Below the pieces are notes generated by a model. It was not told where the DNA came from, made no database searches, and saw only the letters and a program-made list of their open reading frames with translations. Position numbers and translations under genes: made by a program. DNA of 64,000 nt. It comes from Pseudoduganella armeniaca (lineage in GTDB: Bacteria; Pseudomonadota; Gammaproteobacteria; Burkholderiales; Burkholderiaceae_D). The stretch spans positions 3,968,001 through 4,032,000 of the forward strand of contig NZ_CP028324.1 of the NCBI RefSeq assembly GCF_003028855.1. The letters are read 5' to 3'. Shown one piece after another: positions 36,345 to 45,769 of this stretch (position 1 is the stretch's first letter; the number at the start of each line of letters is the position of its first letter).

Positions 36345-38680
36345 TCAGAAGCCCGTGCCCATCTGGAACTGGAAGCGTTCCAGGCGGTCGCCCGGTTTGG
36401 CGTTCAAGGGCTTAGCATAACTCAACTTGAGCGGACCCACGGGAGAAATCCAGCTGATCCCCAGGCCCGTCGAGAAGCGCAGCTCGGACAGGCGCATCTT
36501 CTGGCCTTCCTGGTAGACCTGGCCGCCGTCGAGGAAACCGAACCAGCGCAGGCTGCGGTCCTTGCCCTGGCCGGGGAACGGCATCTGCAGTTCGGCATTG
36601 CCGATCAGGCGCGAGGAGCCGCCCAGCGCGTCGAAGTTGACGGGGTCGACGAAGCCCAGCGACGAGCTGTAATAGCCGCGCACCGAGCCGATGCCGCCGG
36701 CATAGAAGTTCTTGAAGACGGGGTAAGGCTTGCTGCCGATGCCGTGGCCGTAGTCGAACTCGCCCTTCAGCGCCAGGGTCATCGTCGAGGTCAGCGGACG
36801 ATACCACTGGTGTTCGTAGATGGCGCGGTAGTACTTGGTGTCGCCGATCAGGTCCAGCTCCAGGTTGGCGCGCTGGTAGCGGCCCACCGTCGGCGTGACG
36901 GCGCTGTCGCGGCTGTCGCGGCCCCAGGCCATCGTCAGCGGCACGGAATTGGACGACACGGAACCTTCGCCGCTTTCCGGGCCGCCCAGGTCGCGCACGT
37001 ACTTCTTGAAGTAGCTCGGCGAGGTCGGATCGGTCTCGATGTTGGCGTGTTCCAGGCCGATGCCGAAGAACACCGTGTCCACTTCGGAGAACGGCACGCC
37101 CCAGCTGACGCGGCCACCGGTCTGCTTGATCGAGTAGGCACCGATGTTGACCGCCGGCGGGCGATAGGTACGCAGGTACACTTCGTAGCTCTGCGACACG
37201 CCGTCGTCGGTGAAGTACGGATTGGTTTCGGAGAACGCGATCGTGCGGCTGTATTTGCTGGTGTTCAGGTCGATGCCGACGGTATTGCCCGAGCCGGCGA
37301 AGTTGGCCTGCTGGATCGAGGCGTTCAGGCTGAATTTCTCGGCCTGCGAGAACGCGCCGCCGATCTGGAACGAGCCGGTCGGCTTCTCGACCACGGTCAG
37401 GTTGACGTCGACCTGGTCGGAGGTGCCCTGCGCTTCCGGCGTGTCGATCGTCACGTCCTTGAAGTAGCCCAGGCGGTCGACGCGGTCGCGCGACAGCTTG
37501 ATCTTGGTGGCGTCGTACCAGCTCGATTCGAACTGGCGGAATTCGCGGCGGATCACCTCGTCGCGCGTGGTCGTGTTGCCGGCGATGTTCATGTGGCGCA
37601 CGTAGGCGCGCTTGCCCGGGTCGATCATGAACGTGAACGCCACTTCGCGCTTCTCGCGGTTCACTTCCGGATTGGCGTTGACGTTGGCGAAGGCGTAGCC
37701 GAAGTTGCCCAGGCGGTCCGTGATCAGCTTGTTGGTGGCGGTCAGGCGCGCGCCCGAATAGGTCTGGCCGGTTTTCAGCAGCACCAGCTGGCGCAGCTCG
37801 TCCTCGCGGCCGAACATCTCGCCTTCGAACTTGATGTCCGAGACGGTGTACTTCTCGCCTTCGGTGATGTTGATGGTGAGGTAGATGTCCTTCTTGTCCG
37901 GCGTGATCGACACCTGGGTGGAGTCGACGTTCATCTCGATGTAGCCGCGGTCCAGGTAGAACGACTTGAGCGACTCGATGTCGCCGGTCAGCTTGGTCTT
38001 CGAATACTGGTCGGCCTTGGTGTACCAGCTGAACCAGCCGCTCGTGTTCAGCGACAGTTCCTTGCGCAGCTCCTTGTCCGAGAACACCTTGTTGCCGACG
38101 ATGTTGATCTGCTTGATGCGGGCGACCTCGCCTTCATCGACGTTGAACGTGATGCTGACGCGGTTGCGCTCCATCGGCGTGACGGTGGTCGTGATCTTCA
38201 CGCCGTACAGGCCGCGCGACAGGTATTGGCGCTTCAGTTCCTGCTCGGCGCGATCGACGGTGGCCTTGTCGAAGGTTTTCGCTTCGCCCACGCCGATGTC
38301 CTTCAGCGCCTTGACCAGCATGTCCTTCTCGAATTCATGGGTGCCGCTGAAATCGACCTTGGCGATCGCGGGCCGCTCCTCGACGATCACCACCAGCACG
38401 TTGCCGTCGGCTTCCAGGCGCACGTCCTTGAAGATGCCGGTCGCGTACAGTGCCTTGATCGCCGCCACGCTCTTGTCGTCGCTGAAGGTCTCGCCCACGC
38501 GCACCGGCAGGTAGCTGAACACCGTGCCGGCCTCGGTACGCTGGATGCCTTCGACGCGGATGTCCTTGACGACAAAGGGGCGATGGCAAAAGCGCTGCCG
38601 GAGCAGAAGGCCAGGACGGCGGCACCGATCAGGCTGCGGCGAAAGGAAGGCAAGGCAAAGCGATCAGATTGGAATTTCAT
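36345..38680 (-). CDS. bamA: outer-membrane protein assembly factor BamA (apparent single-base frameshift)
   Basis: BamA is the essential pore of the Bam complex. From ATG 38680 the chain starts MKFQSDRFALPSFRRSLIGA with a signal peptide ending SAFAIAP. The frame is then lost at 38574-38580: read leftward the expected PFVVKD comes out as PLSSRT, as if one base of the GGGG (or adjacent AAA) run were missing. One frame over, the protein continues intact (YLPVRVGETFSDDKSVAAIK through five POTRA domains and a barrel with LRWFGFLDGGQVY, ending in F). Repaired length is 778 residues, normal for the group. Given that BamA is essential, a base-call error is the likely cause. The order rseP-bamA-skp is conserved. 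Confidence 0.93.
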
Positions 38681-38780
38681 TGGCAAATATAATGGCATGG
38701 AAGCCGTTTCGCGATGGACGCCGCAGGCGCACATTCCGAACCAGCTTCCCGAACACGAGACTGCACGCGTGGCGGGCGGA

Positions 38781-40151
38781 TCACATCAACCGCGCGACGT
38801 CGTTGAACACAGCGAGCGCCATCAAGGTCACCAACAACCCCACGCCCAGACGCTGTGCAATCTCCCCAAAACGCTCCGGCACCGGGCGCCCAGTCAAAAC
38901 TTCCAGCGAATAATACAGCAAATGGCCACCATCCAGAACGGGAATCGGTAGCAAATTCATTACGCCCAGGCTGATGCTGACCACTGCCAGGAATGACAGG
39001 TAACTGGCCAGGCCGATGCGCGAACTCTGGCCCGCGTAGTCGGCGATCGTGATCGGTCCCGTCACGTTCTTCCACGAGACGTCCCCGGTCAGCATGCGCC
39101 CGATCATGCGCACCGTCAGCACCGAAGAGTCCCACACGCGCCGCGCCGCCTTCACGGTGGCGCGCGCCGGACCATCGGCCACGACGATCATATCCGGCCG
39201 CCCCAGCAGCTCGACCTTGATCTTACCGACTGTTACAGAACCTTTACGGGGATCGTCGGCACGCGCCGGCTCCGGCGTGATCGTCAGCCGCAGCGGCTGG
39301 CCGGCGCGGACCACGTCCAGCGCGATCGCCTTGCCCGGCGCCGCGCGCACGGCTTGCGTGAACGCGCCAACGTCCTGCACCGGCGCGCCATCTAGCGCGA
39401 CGATCGCGTCGCCCGTGCGCAGGCCCGCGCGCGCACCGGCGCCGCCCGGGTCCACCTTGCCCAGCACGGGTGGCGGCAGCGCGATGGCCAGGCCCAGCGA
39501 CGCCGGCACGTCGCCATCGAGGTCGAGCGCCGTCAGCGCGGCGGCCGGCAGCGTGAAGGTAAAGGTGCCACGAGATGGCCGGCGCACTTCGATGCGCGCA
39601 TCGCCGCCCTCCTTCGCATCGACGGCGGCGCGCACCAGCTGCCAGCGCAGCTCGGACCAGCCGGCGACGCGCACGCCGTTGACGGCCGTGACGACGTCGT
39701 CGCGCTTGAGGCCCGCCAGTTGCGCCGGCGTGCCAGGCGCCGGCTGGGCCAGCCGGGTGGCCGGCTCCTCGATGCCATGCATGTACAGGCCGGCGAACAG
39801 CACGATCGCCAGCAGGAAGTTGGCGATCGGGCCGGCGGCCACGATGGCGATGCGCTTCCACACGTTCTGGCGCGTGAACTCGCGGCGCAGTTCCGCTTCC
39901 GGCAGGTGCGTCACATCCTGCTCGCGCCCGTCCAGCATCTTCACGTAGCCGCCCAGCGGCAGCGCGGAGATGGCCCATTCGGTCTGGTCGGGGCCGAAGC
40001 GGCGCGACCACACCACGCGCCCCATGCCAACCGAGAAGCGCAGCACCTTCACGCCGCACCAGCGCGCCACGAGGTAGTGGCCCAGCTCGTGGAACACGAT
40101 CAGCGTGCCCAGCGCGATGACGAAGGCGACCAAGGTCTGCAGCAGGTTCAT
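38781..40151 (-). CDS. rseP: RIP-family zinc metalloprotease RseP
   Basis: RseP cuts anti-sigma factors and signal-peptide remnants inside the inner membrane. The 456-residue protein has the zinc motif HELGH (21-25) in the first membrane segment. Two PDZ domains follow (about 125-210 and 215-300, the second with DPGGAGARAGLRTGDAIVAL), then the second active-site motif NLLPIPVLDGGHLL and a last membrane segment. It sits between dxr and bamA, the usual order. Confidence 0.96.
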   Translation of the reverse strand: MNLLQTLVAFVIALGTLIVFHELGHYLVARWCGVKVLRFSVGMGRVVWSRRFGPDQTEWAISALPLGGYVKMLDGREQDVTHLPEAELRREFTRQNVWKRIAIVAAGPIANFLLAIVLFAGLYMHGIEEPATRLAQPAPGTPAQLAGLKRDDVVTAVNGVRVAGWSELRWQLVRAAVDAKEGGDARIEVRRPSRGTFTFTLPAAALTALDLDGDVPASLGLAIALPPPVLGKVDPGGAGARAGLRTGDAIVALDGAPVQDVGAFTQAVRAAPGKAIALDVVRAGQPLRLTITPEPARADDPRKGSVTVGKIKVELLGRPDMIVVADGPARATVKAARRVWDSSVLTVRMIGRMLTGDVSWKNVTGPITIADYAGQSSRIGLASYLSFLAVVSISLGVMNLLPIPVLDGGHLLYYSLEVLTGRPVPERFGEIAQRLGVGLLVTLMALAVFNDVARLM

Positions 40152-40172
40152 GGCGCGGCCAGGGTGAGCGGG

Positions 40173-41378
40173 TTACGCCTCGGCCGCGGCCAGCAGCGGC
40201 CGGTCCATGGTCGCGATGACGCGCCCGGCACAGGCGCGCGCCAGCGCATCCTGCGCCATCACGGCCTCGATGGAAGAAGCGGCGCCGTGCGCCAGCTCGT
40301 CCATCACGGCGGCGATCACGCGGTCGATCTGGCGGAAGCCGATGCGCTCGTCCAGGAAGGCCTGTACCGCCACCTCGTTGGCCGCGTTCAGCAGGGCCGG
40401 CGCGGTGCCGCCCGCGCGCAAGGCGGCGAACGCCAGCGCCAGGCAGGGGAAGCGGGCGAAGTCCGGTTTTTCGAACTGCAGCGTGCCGACCTGGGTCAGG
40501 TCCAGCTGCGCCACGCCGGAGGCGATGCGCTCCGGGTAGGCCAGCGCGTGCGCGATCGGCGTGCGCATGTCCGGATTGCCCAACTCCGCCAGCACGGAGC
40601 CGTCGTTGTACGACACCATCGAGTGGATCACCGACTGCGGATGGATGACGACCTCGATGCGCTCGGCCGGCGCGCCGAACAGCCAGTGCGCCTCGATCAC
40701 TTCCAGGCCCTTGTTCATCATCGTCGCGGAATCGACGGAGATCTTGCGGCCCATGACCCATTTCGGGTGCTTGCAGGCTTCGTCCGGCGTCACGCTGTCG
40801 AGCGATTCGACGGCGCGCTTCAGGAACGGTCCGCCGGACGCCGTCAGCAGGATCTTGGTGACGCCGGCGGCCTCCGGCACGCGCCGGTAGCTCGTCGGCA
40901 GGCACTGGAAGATGGCATTGTGTTCGCTGTCGATCGGCAGCAGGGTCGCGCCGCTTTCCTGCACCGCATCCATGAACAGCTGGCCCGACATGACCAGCGC
41001 TTCCTTGTTGGCCAGCATGACCTTCTTGCCCGCCCGGGCGGCGGCCAGGGTCGGCGCCAGGCCGGCGGCGCCGACGATGGCGGCCATCACGCTGTCCACT
41101 TCCGGCGCGCAAGCAATCGCGCACAGCGCGGCCTCGCCCCACTCCACCTGCGTGTCGACGTTCAGCGCGCGCAGCAGCGCCGCGAGCTGGTCGGCCGCGG
41201 CGGCGCTGCCGACGACGGCGCGGCTGGGACGGAACTGTGCACATTGCGCCGCCAGCTCCTGCACGCGGCCATGCGCGGACAGGGCGTAGACGGTATAACG
41301 GTCGGGATGGCGGGCGATGACGTCCAGGGTGGAGACGCCGATGGACCCCGTGGCGCCGAGAATGGTGATACGTTGCAT
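40173..41378 (-). CDS. dxr: 1-deoxy-D-xylulose 5-phosphate reductoisomerase
   Basis: Dxr makes 2-C-methyl-erythritol 4-phosphate with NADPH, the second step of the MEP isoprenoid route. The 401-residue protein has the NADPH-binding start ITILGATGSIGVSTLDVI. It also has the catalytic segment LLPIDSEHNAIFQCL, ASGGPF, and KHPKWVMGRKISVDSATMMN, which holds metal and substrate residues. It is the usual neighbour of cdsA and rseP, and its isoprenoid product feeds the uppS step encoded nearby. Confidence 0.97.
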   Translation of the reverse strand: MQRITILGATGSIGVSTLDVIARHPDRYTVYALSAHGRVQELAAQCAQFRPSRAVVGSAAAADQLAALLRALNVDTQVEWGEAALCAIACAPEVDSVMAAIVGAAGLAPTLAAARAGKKVMLANKEALVMSGQLFMDAVQESGATLLPIDSEHNAIFQCLPTSYRRVPEAAGVTKILLTASGGPFLKRAVESLDSVTPDEACKHPKWVMGRKISVDSATMMNKGLEVIEAHWLFGAPAERIEVVIHPQSVIHSMVSYNDGSVLAELGNPDMRTPIAHALAYPERIASGVAQLDLTQVGTLQFEKPDFARFPCLALAFAALRAGGTAPALLNAANEVAVQAFLDERIGFRQIDRVIAAVMDELAHGAASSIEAVMAQDALARACAGRVIATMDRPLLAAAEA

Positions 41379-41426
41379 ATTGTTTCCTCTGCTGGAGACC
41401 GGGCGGCGGCACCGCGGTCCCCGTTG

Positions 41427-41450
41427 CGCCGGCAGGCGGGCCTGCCGGCG
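41427..41450. other. GC-rich hairpin in the cdsA-dxr spacer
   Basis: A perfect 10-bp stem (41427-41436 with 41441-41450) closes a CGGG loop. No T-run follows on either side, so it may be a processing or pausing element rather than a terminator. Confidence 0.5.
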
Positions 41451-41457
41451 TGGTGTT

Positions 41458-42290
41458 TTACTGCCAGCCGCCCATCAGCGCCACCAGGGGCAACACCGGC
41501 ACCAGCGCGTCGATGCGGTCCAGCACGCCGCCATGGCCGGGCAGCAGATTGCTGCTGTCCTTGAAGCCGGCGCGGCGCTTCAGCTGCGATTCGTACAGGT
41601 CGCCCACGACGGAGGCGATCACCAGCACCGTCAACGCCAGCAGGGCCAGGGCCCAGCCCAGGCGCGCCTGCAGGTGCACGGCGAACGTGTCCTGCAGCAG
41701 CGGCACGGTTGGTGCGGCCAGGATGGTGGCGCTGGCCAGCACCAGCACCGCGATCCAGCCGCCAATGGCCCCTTCCACGATTTACCGGGCGAGATCGACG
41801 GCGCCAGCTTGCGCTTGCCGAACTTCTTGCCGGCAAAGTAGGCGCCGATGTCGGCCACCCAGACGATCGCCATGGCCGACAGCAGGTAGACGGGCGAACG
41901 GCCGAACAGCACCAGCATCGCCACGAAGCAGGCCACCAGCGTGACGGCGTACACCATGCTGAGCAGCGTGTTGCCGAAGCCCTGCGGCGCCGGCAGCCCC
42001 AGTTTCAGGGACGGGAAAAAGCGCACCAGCCAGATCGCGCTGGCCAGCAGGAACCAGAAGCGCGCCTGCGCCAGGCCGTCGTGGAAGAAGAAGGTGTAGG
42101 CAAAGGCGGCCGTCCAGCACACCGCGACGACAGCCGCCGCGCGCAACGTGAACAGGCGGAACGCCTCCCACACGGCGGCGCCGAACGCCAGCGCGACCAG
42201 CGCCTGCACGGCCGGCTGCGAGCCGGAAAACAGCACCGCCAGCACGACGACCAGCAGCACGACAGCAGTAATGATCCGGGTCTTCAGCAT
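41458..42290 (-). CDS. cdsA: phosphatidate cytidylyltransferase (apparent single-base frameshift)
   Basis: CdsA makes CDP-diacylglycerol, the precursor of all phospholipids, at the inner membrane. From ATG 42290 the chain has several membrane segments and AIVWVADIGAYFAGKKFGKR, then ISPGKSW. There the frame breaks: TGGAAGGGG replaces the expected TGGGAAGGGG (positions 41775-41776 on the plus strand). One frame over, the enzyme continues with EGAIGGWIAV and the signature SVVGDLYESQLKRRAGFKDS through SSNLLPGHGGVLDRIDAL. Repaired length is 277 residues. The enzyme is essential, so a base-call error is more likely than a null allele. It starts 5 bases after uppS. Confidence 0.93.
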
Positions 42291-42294
42291 GTTC

Positions 42295-43050
42295 TTATTT
42301 GGCCTTGGCCAGTTGCTCGCCGGTGCGGCCGAAACGGCGCTCGCGGTGTTGATAGGACGCGATGGCCTCGTCCAGCTTCTCGCTGGTGAAGTCGGGCCAG
42401 TATGTGTCGGTGAAATACAGCTCGGTATAGGCGAGCTGCCACAACAGGAAATTCGAAATACGTTCCTCGCCGCCGGTCCGGATGAACAGGTCGGGCTCGG
42501 GCGCATAGGCCATCGCCAGGTGCGGCGCCAGCTGCTCCTCGGCGTAGTCGGTCGCGCCCGGATGGGCCGCCACCATCTTGCCGATGGCCTGCATGATATC
42601 CCAGCGGCCGCCATAGTTGGCGCACACGGTGACGGTGAGGCGGGTATTGTTGGCGGTCTTGCGCTCGGCCGTCGCGATCATCTCGCGCAGCTTGGCATCG
42701 AAGCGGGACAGGTCGCCCACGACCTTCAGGCGGATGTTATTGGCGTGCATCTTCGCCACTTCGCGCTCCAGCGCCGTGACGAACAGGCGCATCAGCAGCG
42801 AGACCTCCTCTTCGGGCCGGCGCCAGTTCTCGGAACTGAAGGCAAACACGGTCAGGTACTCGATGCCGCGCTGCACGCAGGCCTCGACCACGGTACGCAC
42901 CGCCTCGACGCCCTTGACGTGGCCCGCGACCCGGGGCAGGAAGCGCTTGGTGGCCCAGCGTCCATTGCCGTCCATGATGATCGCCACGTGGCGCGGCACT
43001 TTCGGCACTTCCGGTACCGCAGTCGTCGAACTCGAATATTTCATGTACAC
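42295..43050 (-). CDS. uppS: undecaprenyl diphosphate synthase
   Basis: UppS builds the C55 carrier lipid for cell-wall and O-antigen synthesis. The 251-residue protein has HVAIIMDGNGRWA with the catalytic Asp. It also has GHVKGVEAVR, FAFSSENWRRP, and the C-terminal DLFIRTGGEERISNFLLWQL and YFTDTYWPDF. An additional ~18 residues precede the common start. It is followed 5 bases later by cdsA; a terminator hairpin lies upstream, after frr. Confidence 0.97.
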   Translation of the reverse strand: MYMKYSSSTTAVPEVPKVPRHVAIIMDGNGRWATKRFLPRVAGHVKGVEAVRTVVEACVQRGIEYLTVFAFSSENWRRPEEEVSLLMRLFVTALEREVAKMHANNIRLKVVGDLSRFDAKLREMIATAERKTANNTRLTVTVCANYGGRWDIMQAIGKMVAAHPGATDYAEEQLAPHLAMAYAPEPDLFIRTGGEERISNFLLWQLAYTELYFTDTYWPDFTSEKLDEAIASYQHRERRFGRTGEQLAKAK

Positions 43051-43077
43051 GCTTCAACCAAAAGCTGACTTTATAAC

Positions 43078-43143
43078 AAAAAAACCGGGGACAGTCCCCT
43101 GTTTTCGGAAAATATTTCCTAAAAAACAGCGAACCGTCCCCGG
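43078..43143 (-). terminator. long hairpin terminator behind frr (member of the GGGGACAG palindrome group)
   Basis: CCGGGGAC (43085-43092) pairs with GTCCCCGG (43136-43143), and an inner CTGTTTT/AAAACAG pair continues the stem. Read leftward it is followed by a run of seven T (43078-43084). The outer arm shares GGGGACAG with the interrupted palindrome at 58067. Confidence 0.8.
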
Positions 43144-43154
43144 CGTGGCGGCCG

Positions 43155-43715
43155 TCAGACCGTCAGGACTTCCTTTTCCTTCTCGGCGACGATCTTGTCG
43201 ATGTCGGCGATCGCCTTGTCGGTCAGCTTCTGCACGTCGTCGGAAGCGCGGCGCTCCTCGTCTTCCGAGATCGCCTTGTCCTTGGTCAGCTTCTTCAGCT
43301 GCTCGTTGGCATCGCGGCGGATGTTGCGCACGGCGATTTTCGCGTCTTCCGCTTCGCTCTTGCACAGCTTGACCATTTCCTTGCGGCGCTCTTCGGTCAG
43401 CGGCGGCGTCGGCACGCGGATCTGGTCGCCCTGCGACGACGGGTTCAGGCCCAGGTCGGCCTCGCGGATCGCCTTCTCGATGGCGGCCGCCATCTTCTTC
43501 TCGAACGGCTGCACGCCGATCGTGCGCGCGTCCACCAAGGTCAGGTTGGCCACCTGGTTCAGCGGCGTCGGGTTGCCATAGTAGTCGACCGTCACGTGGT
43601 CCAGGATGCCCGTGTGCGCGCGGCCCGTGCGGACCTTGGCCAGGTCGGCCTTCAGCGTTTCCAGCGACTTCGCCATCTTGTCCTGGGCATTTTTCTTGAT
43701 GTCGGCTGTAGACAT
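43155..43715 (-). CDS. frr: ribosome recycling factor
   Basis: RRF splits the post-termination ribosome together with EF-G. The 186-residue protein has the usual two-domain sequence: MAKSLETLKADLAKVRTGRA, the hinge-region DYYGNPTPLNQVANL, and PPLTEERRKEMVKLCK. It ends with the long helix KEKEVLTV. Length is standard. It follows pyrH by 27 bases in the conserved rpsB-tsf-pyrH-frr cluster. Confidence 0.98.
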   Translation of the reverse strand: MSTADIKKNAQDKMAKSLETLKADLAKVRTGRAHTGILDHVTVDYYGNPTPLNQVANLTLVDARTIGVQPFEKKMAAAIEKAIREADLGLNPSSQGDQIRVPTPPLTEERRKEMVKLCKSEAEDAKIAVRNIRRDANEQLKKLTKDKAISEDEERRASDDVQKLTDKAIADIDKIVAEKEKEVLTV

Positions 43716-43742
43716 GTGTTTTCTCCTGTTTCTTGAATCTTG

Positions 43743-44459
43743 TTAAACGTGGACCAGGGTGCCTTCTTCCTCACCCATGATAACGCGCATCATAGCGCCG
43801 GGCTTGGTGATCGAGAACACCTTGATGGGCAGCTTCTGGTCGCGGCACAGTGCGAACGCGGTCGCATCCATGACCTGCAGCTGCTTGGCGATGGCGTCGT
43901 CGAAGCTGATCGAGTGGTACAGCGTGGCTTCCGGGTCCTTCTTCGGGTCGGCGCTGTAGACGCCGTCCACCTTGGTGGCCTTCAGCACGATCTCGGCCGA
44001 GACTTCCGAGCCGCGCAGCGCGGCGGCCGTGTCGGTCGTGAAGAACGGGTTGCCGGTGCCGGCGGCGAAGATGACGACCTTGCCCTCTTCCAGGTACTGC
44101 AGCGCCTTCGGGCGCACGTACGGTTCGACGACCTGCTCGATGCCGATCGCCGACATCACGCGCGCGGTGACGCCCACGTGACGCATCGCGTCGGCCAGCG
44201 CCAGCGCGTTCATGACGGTGGCCAGCATGCCCATGTAGTCGGCGGTGGCACGGTCCATGCCCTGGGCGCCCGGGGCCACGCCACGGAAGATGTTGCCGCC
44301 GCCGATCACGACCGCCAGTTCCACACCCAGTTTCGCGACCTCGGCCACGTCGGCGACCATGCGCTCGATCGTGCCACGGTTGATGCCGTAGGCGTCATCG
44401 CCCATCAGGGCTTCGCCGGACAATTTGAGGAGGACGCGCTTGTAGGCTGGTTTTGACAT
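43743..44459 (-). CDS. pyrH: UMP kinase
   Basis: PyrH phosphorylates UMP to UDP and is regulated by GTP and UTP. The 238-residue amino-acid-kinase-fold protein has KRVLLKLSGEALMG, VVIGGGNIFRG and FAAGTGNPFFTTDTAA. It ends with VFSITKPGAMMRVIMGEEEG. It lies 225 bases after tsf, with a terminator in between, so it may have its own promoter in that gap. Confidence 0.98.
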   Translation of the reverse strand: MSKPAYKRVLLKLSGEALMGDDAYGINRGTIERMVADVAEVAKLGVELAVVIGGGNIFRGVAPGAQGMDRATADYMGMLATVMNALALADAMRHVGVTARVMSAIGIEQVVEPYVRPKALQYLEEGKVVIFAAGTGNPFFTTDTAAALRGSEVSAEIVLKATKVDGVYSADPKKDPEATLYHSISFDDAIAKQLQVMDATAFALCRDQKLPIKVFSITKPGAMMRVIMGEEEGTLVHV

Positions 44460-44652
44460 GAGCTGGGGCTCCTATAAAAATTGGTTCGGTGGCCGGCGTG
44501 GCACCCGCCTGGGCTGCCACGCCGACCGATAACTCTCCGGCGGCAATAATAGCGGAACGCCGCACCCCGCCGGGGGATTTCGGCCGCGTCGCCCTCGTGG
44601 GGCCGCGGCCGCTGGCGCGCGCCAAGCGCGACACCTTTACAACCACTACCTT

Positions 44653-44680
44653 AAAAAAACGGGCCTCACGGCCCGTTTTT
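44653..44680 (-). terminator. Rho-independent terminator of tsf
   Basis: An 11-bp stem (44655-44665 with 44670-44680) closes a TCAC loop and is flanked by A-runs and T-runs on both sides. It can therefore act on either strand; leftward it ends the tsf message 4 bases after the stop. Confidence 0.9.
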
Positions 44681-44684
44681 CGAA

Positions 44685-45599
44685 TTACGCTCCCTTGGAA
44701 GCAGCCATCTGGGCTGCCACTTCGGCGGCGAAGTCGTCGACTTTCTTCTCGATGCCCTCGCCCACCACGTACATGGTGAAGCCCTTGACGGACGCGTTGG
44801 CGGCCTTCAGCATCTGCTCGACGGATTGCTTGTCGTTCTTGACGAACGCCTGGTTCAGCAGCGATACCTCTTTCAGGTACTTCTGCACGGAACCTTCCAG
44901 GCGCTTGGCCACGATGTCCGGCGACTGGGCTGGCTTGCCTTCGGCGGCGGCTTTCGCTGCATCTTCGTCGGCCTTGGCCTGGGCAACCGAGCGCTCTTTC
45001 TCGATCAGTTCGGCAGGCACCTGGTCGGCGGACAGCGACACCGGCTTCATTGCCGCGATGTGCATGGCCACGTCCTTGCCCACTTGCTCGTCGGCGCCGT
45101 CGAACTCGACGATCACGCCGATACGGGTGCCGTGCAGGTACGAAGCCAGCTTGGCGGTCGTCTCGAAGCGCTGGAAGCGACGGATCGACATGTTCTCGCC
45201 GATCTTGCCGACCAGGGCGGAGCGCACTTCGTCCAGGGTCTGGCCGGATTCGGTCGGCAGCGCCAGCAGGGCGGCGACGTCGGCCGGGTTCTTCTCGGCG
45301 GCCAGCTTGGCGGCGGTGTTGGCCAGGGCCAGGAAGTCGTCGTTCTTGGCGACGAAGTCGGTTTCGGAGTTCACTTCCACCAGGGCGCCCACGTTGCCCG
45401 CGATGTAAGCGGCCACGACGCCTTCGGCGGTGACGCGCGCGGATGCCTTGGCAGCCTTGCCGCCCAGCTTAACGCGCAGAATCTCTTCCGCTTTGTCCAT
45501 GTCGCCGGCCGCTTCGGTCAGGGCCTTCTTGCATTCCATCATTGGGGCGTCGGTCTTGGCGCGCAGTTCGCCAACCATTGCTGCAGTAATCGCTGCCAT
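44685..45599 (-). CDS. tsf: elongation factor Ts
   Basis: EF-Ts recharges EF-Tu with GTP. The 304-residue protein has the N-terminal UBA-like part with RAKTDAPMMECKKALTEA and the core domains with VNSETDFVAKNDDF. It has IGENMSIRRFQRFE, LHGTRIGVIVEF and the C-terminal VEQMLKAANASVKGF. CTGGAG stands ahead of the start, next to a short tandem repeat. It is separated from rpsB by a terminator hairpin, so its level may be set by read-through. Confidence 0.98.
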   Translation of the reverse strand: MAAITAAMVGELRAKTDAPMMECKKALTEAAGDMDKAEEILRVKLGGKAAKASARVTAEGVVAAYIAGNVGALVEVNSETDFVAKNDDFLALANTAAKLAAEKNPADVAALLALPTESGQTLDEVRSALVGKIGENMSIRRFQRFETTAKLASYLHGTRIGVIVEFDGADEQVGKDVAMHIAAMKPVSLSADQVPAELIEKERSVAQAKADEDAAKAAAEGKPAQSPDIVAKRLEGSVQKYLKEVSLLNQAFVKNDKQSVEQMLKAANASVKGFTMYVVGEGIEKKVDDFAAEVAAQMAASKGA

Positions 45600-45612
45600 G
45601 TTTTTCTCCAGT

Positions 45613-45644
45613 TATTCGGTGAGTATTCGGTGAGTATTCGTTGA
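45613..45644. repeat. short tandem repeat upstream of tsf
   Basis: Two perfect copies of TATTCGGTGAG (45613-45623 and 45624-45634) are followed by a partial third copy. They lie 14 bases ahead of the tsf start in its leader. No role is evident. Confidence 0.7.
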
Positions 45645-45692
45645 TCCACCGGGGCGGCACCTTGCGGCGGCCTGCTCTGCCGGTATTTCGTT

Positions 45693-45726
45693 AAAAAAAA
45701 GGGGAGCTTGAAGAGCCACCCCTTTT
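45693..45726 (-). terminator. terminator/attenuator between rpsB and tsf
   Basis: AAAAGGGG (45697-45704) pairs with CCCCTTTT (45719-45726). Read leftward it is followed by eight T residues. It lies in the rpsB-tsf spacer and would lower tsf relative to rpsB transcription. Confidence 0.8.
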
Positions 45727-45769
45727 CAAAGCTTTCAGCCGCCCCGCTCACACAGGGCGGCGCCAGACA

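Noticed and set aside
45613..45644. Tandem TATTCGGTGAG repeat as a regulatory operator of tsf
   Set aside because: It is short, lies in the leader next to the ribosome-binding site, and no known factor fits; it is listed only as a repeat.
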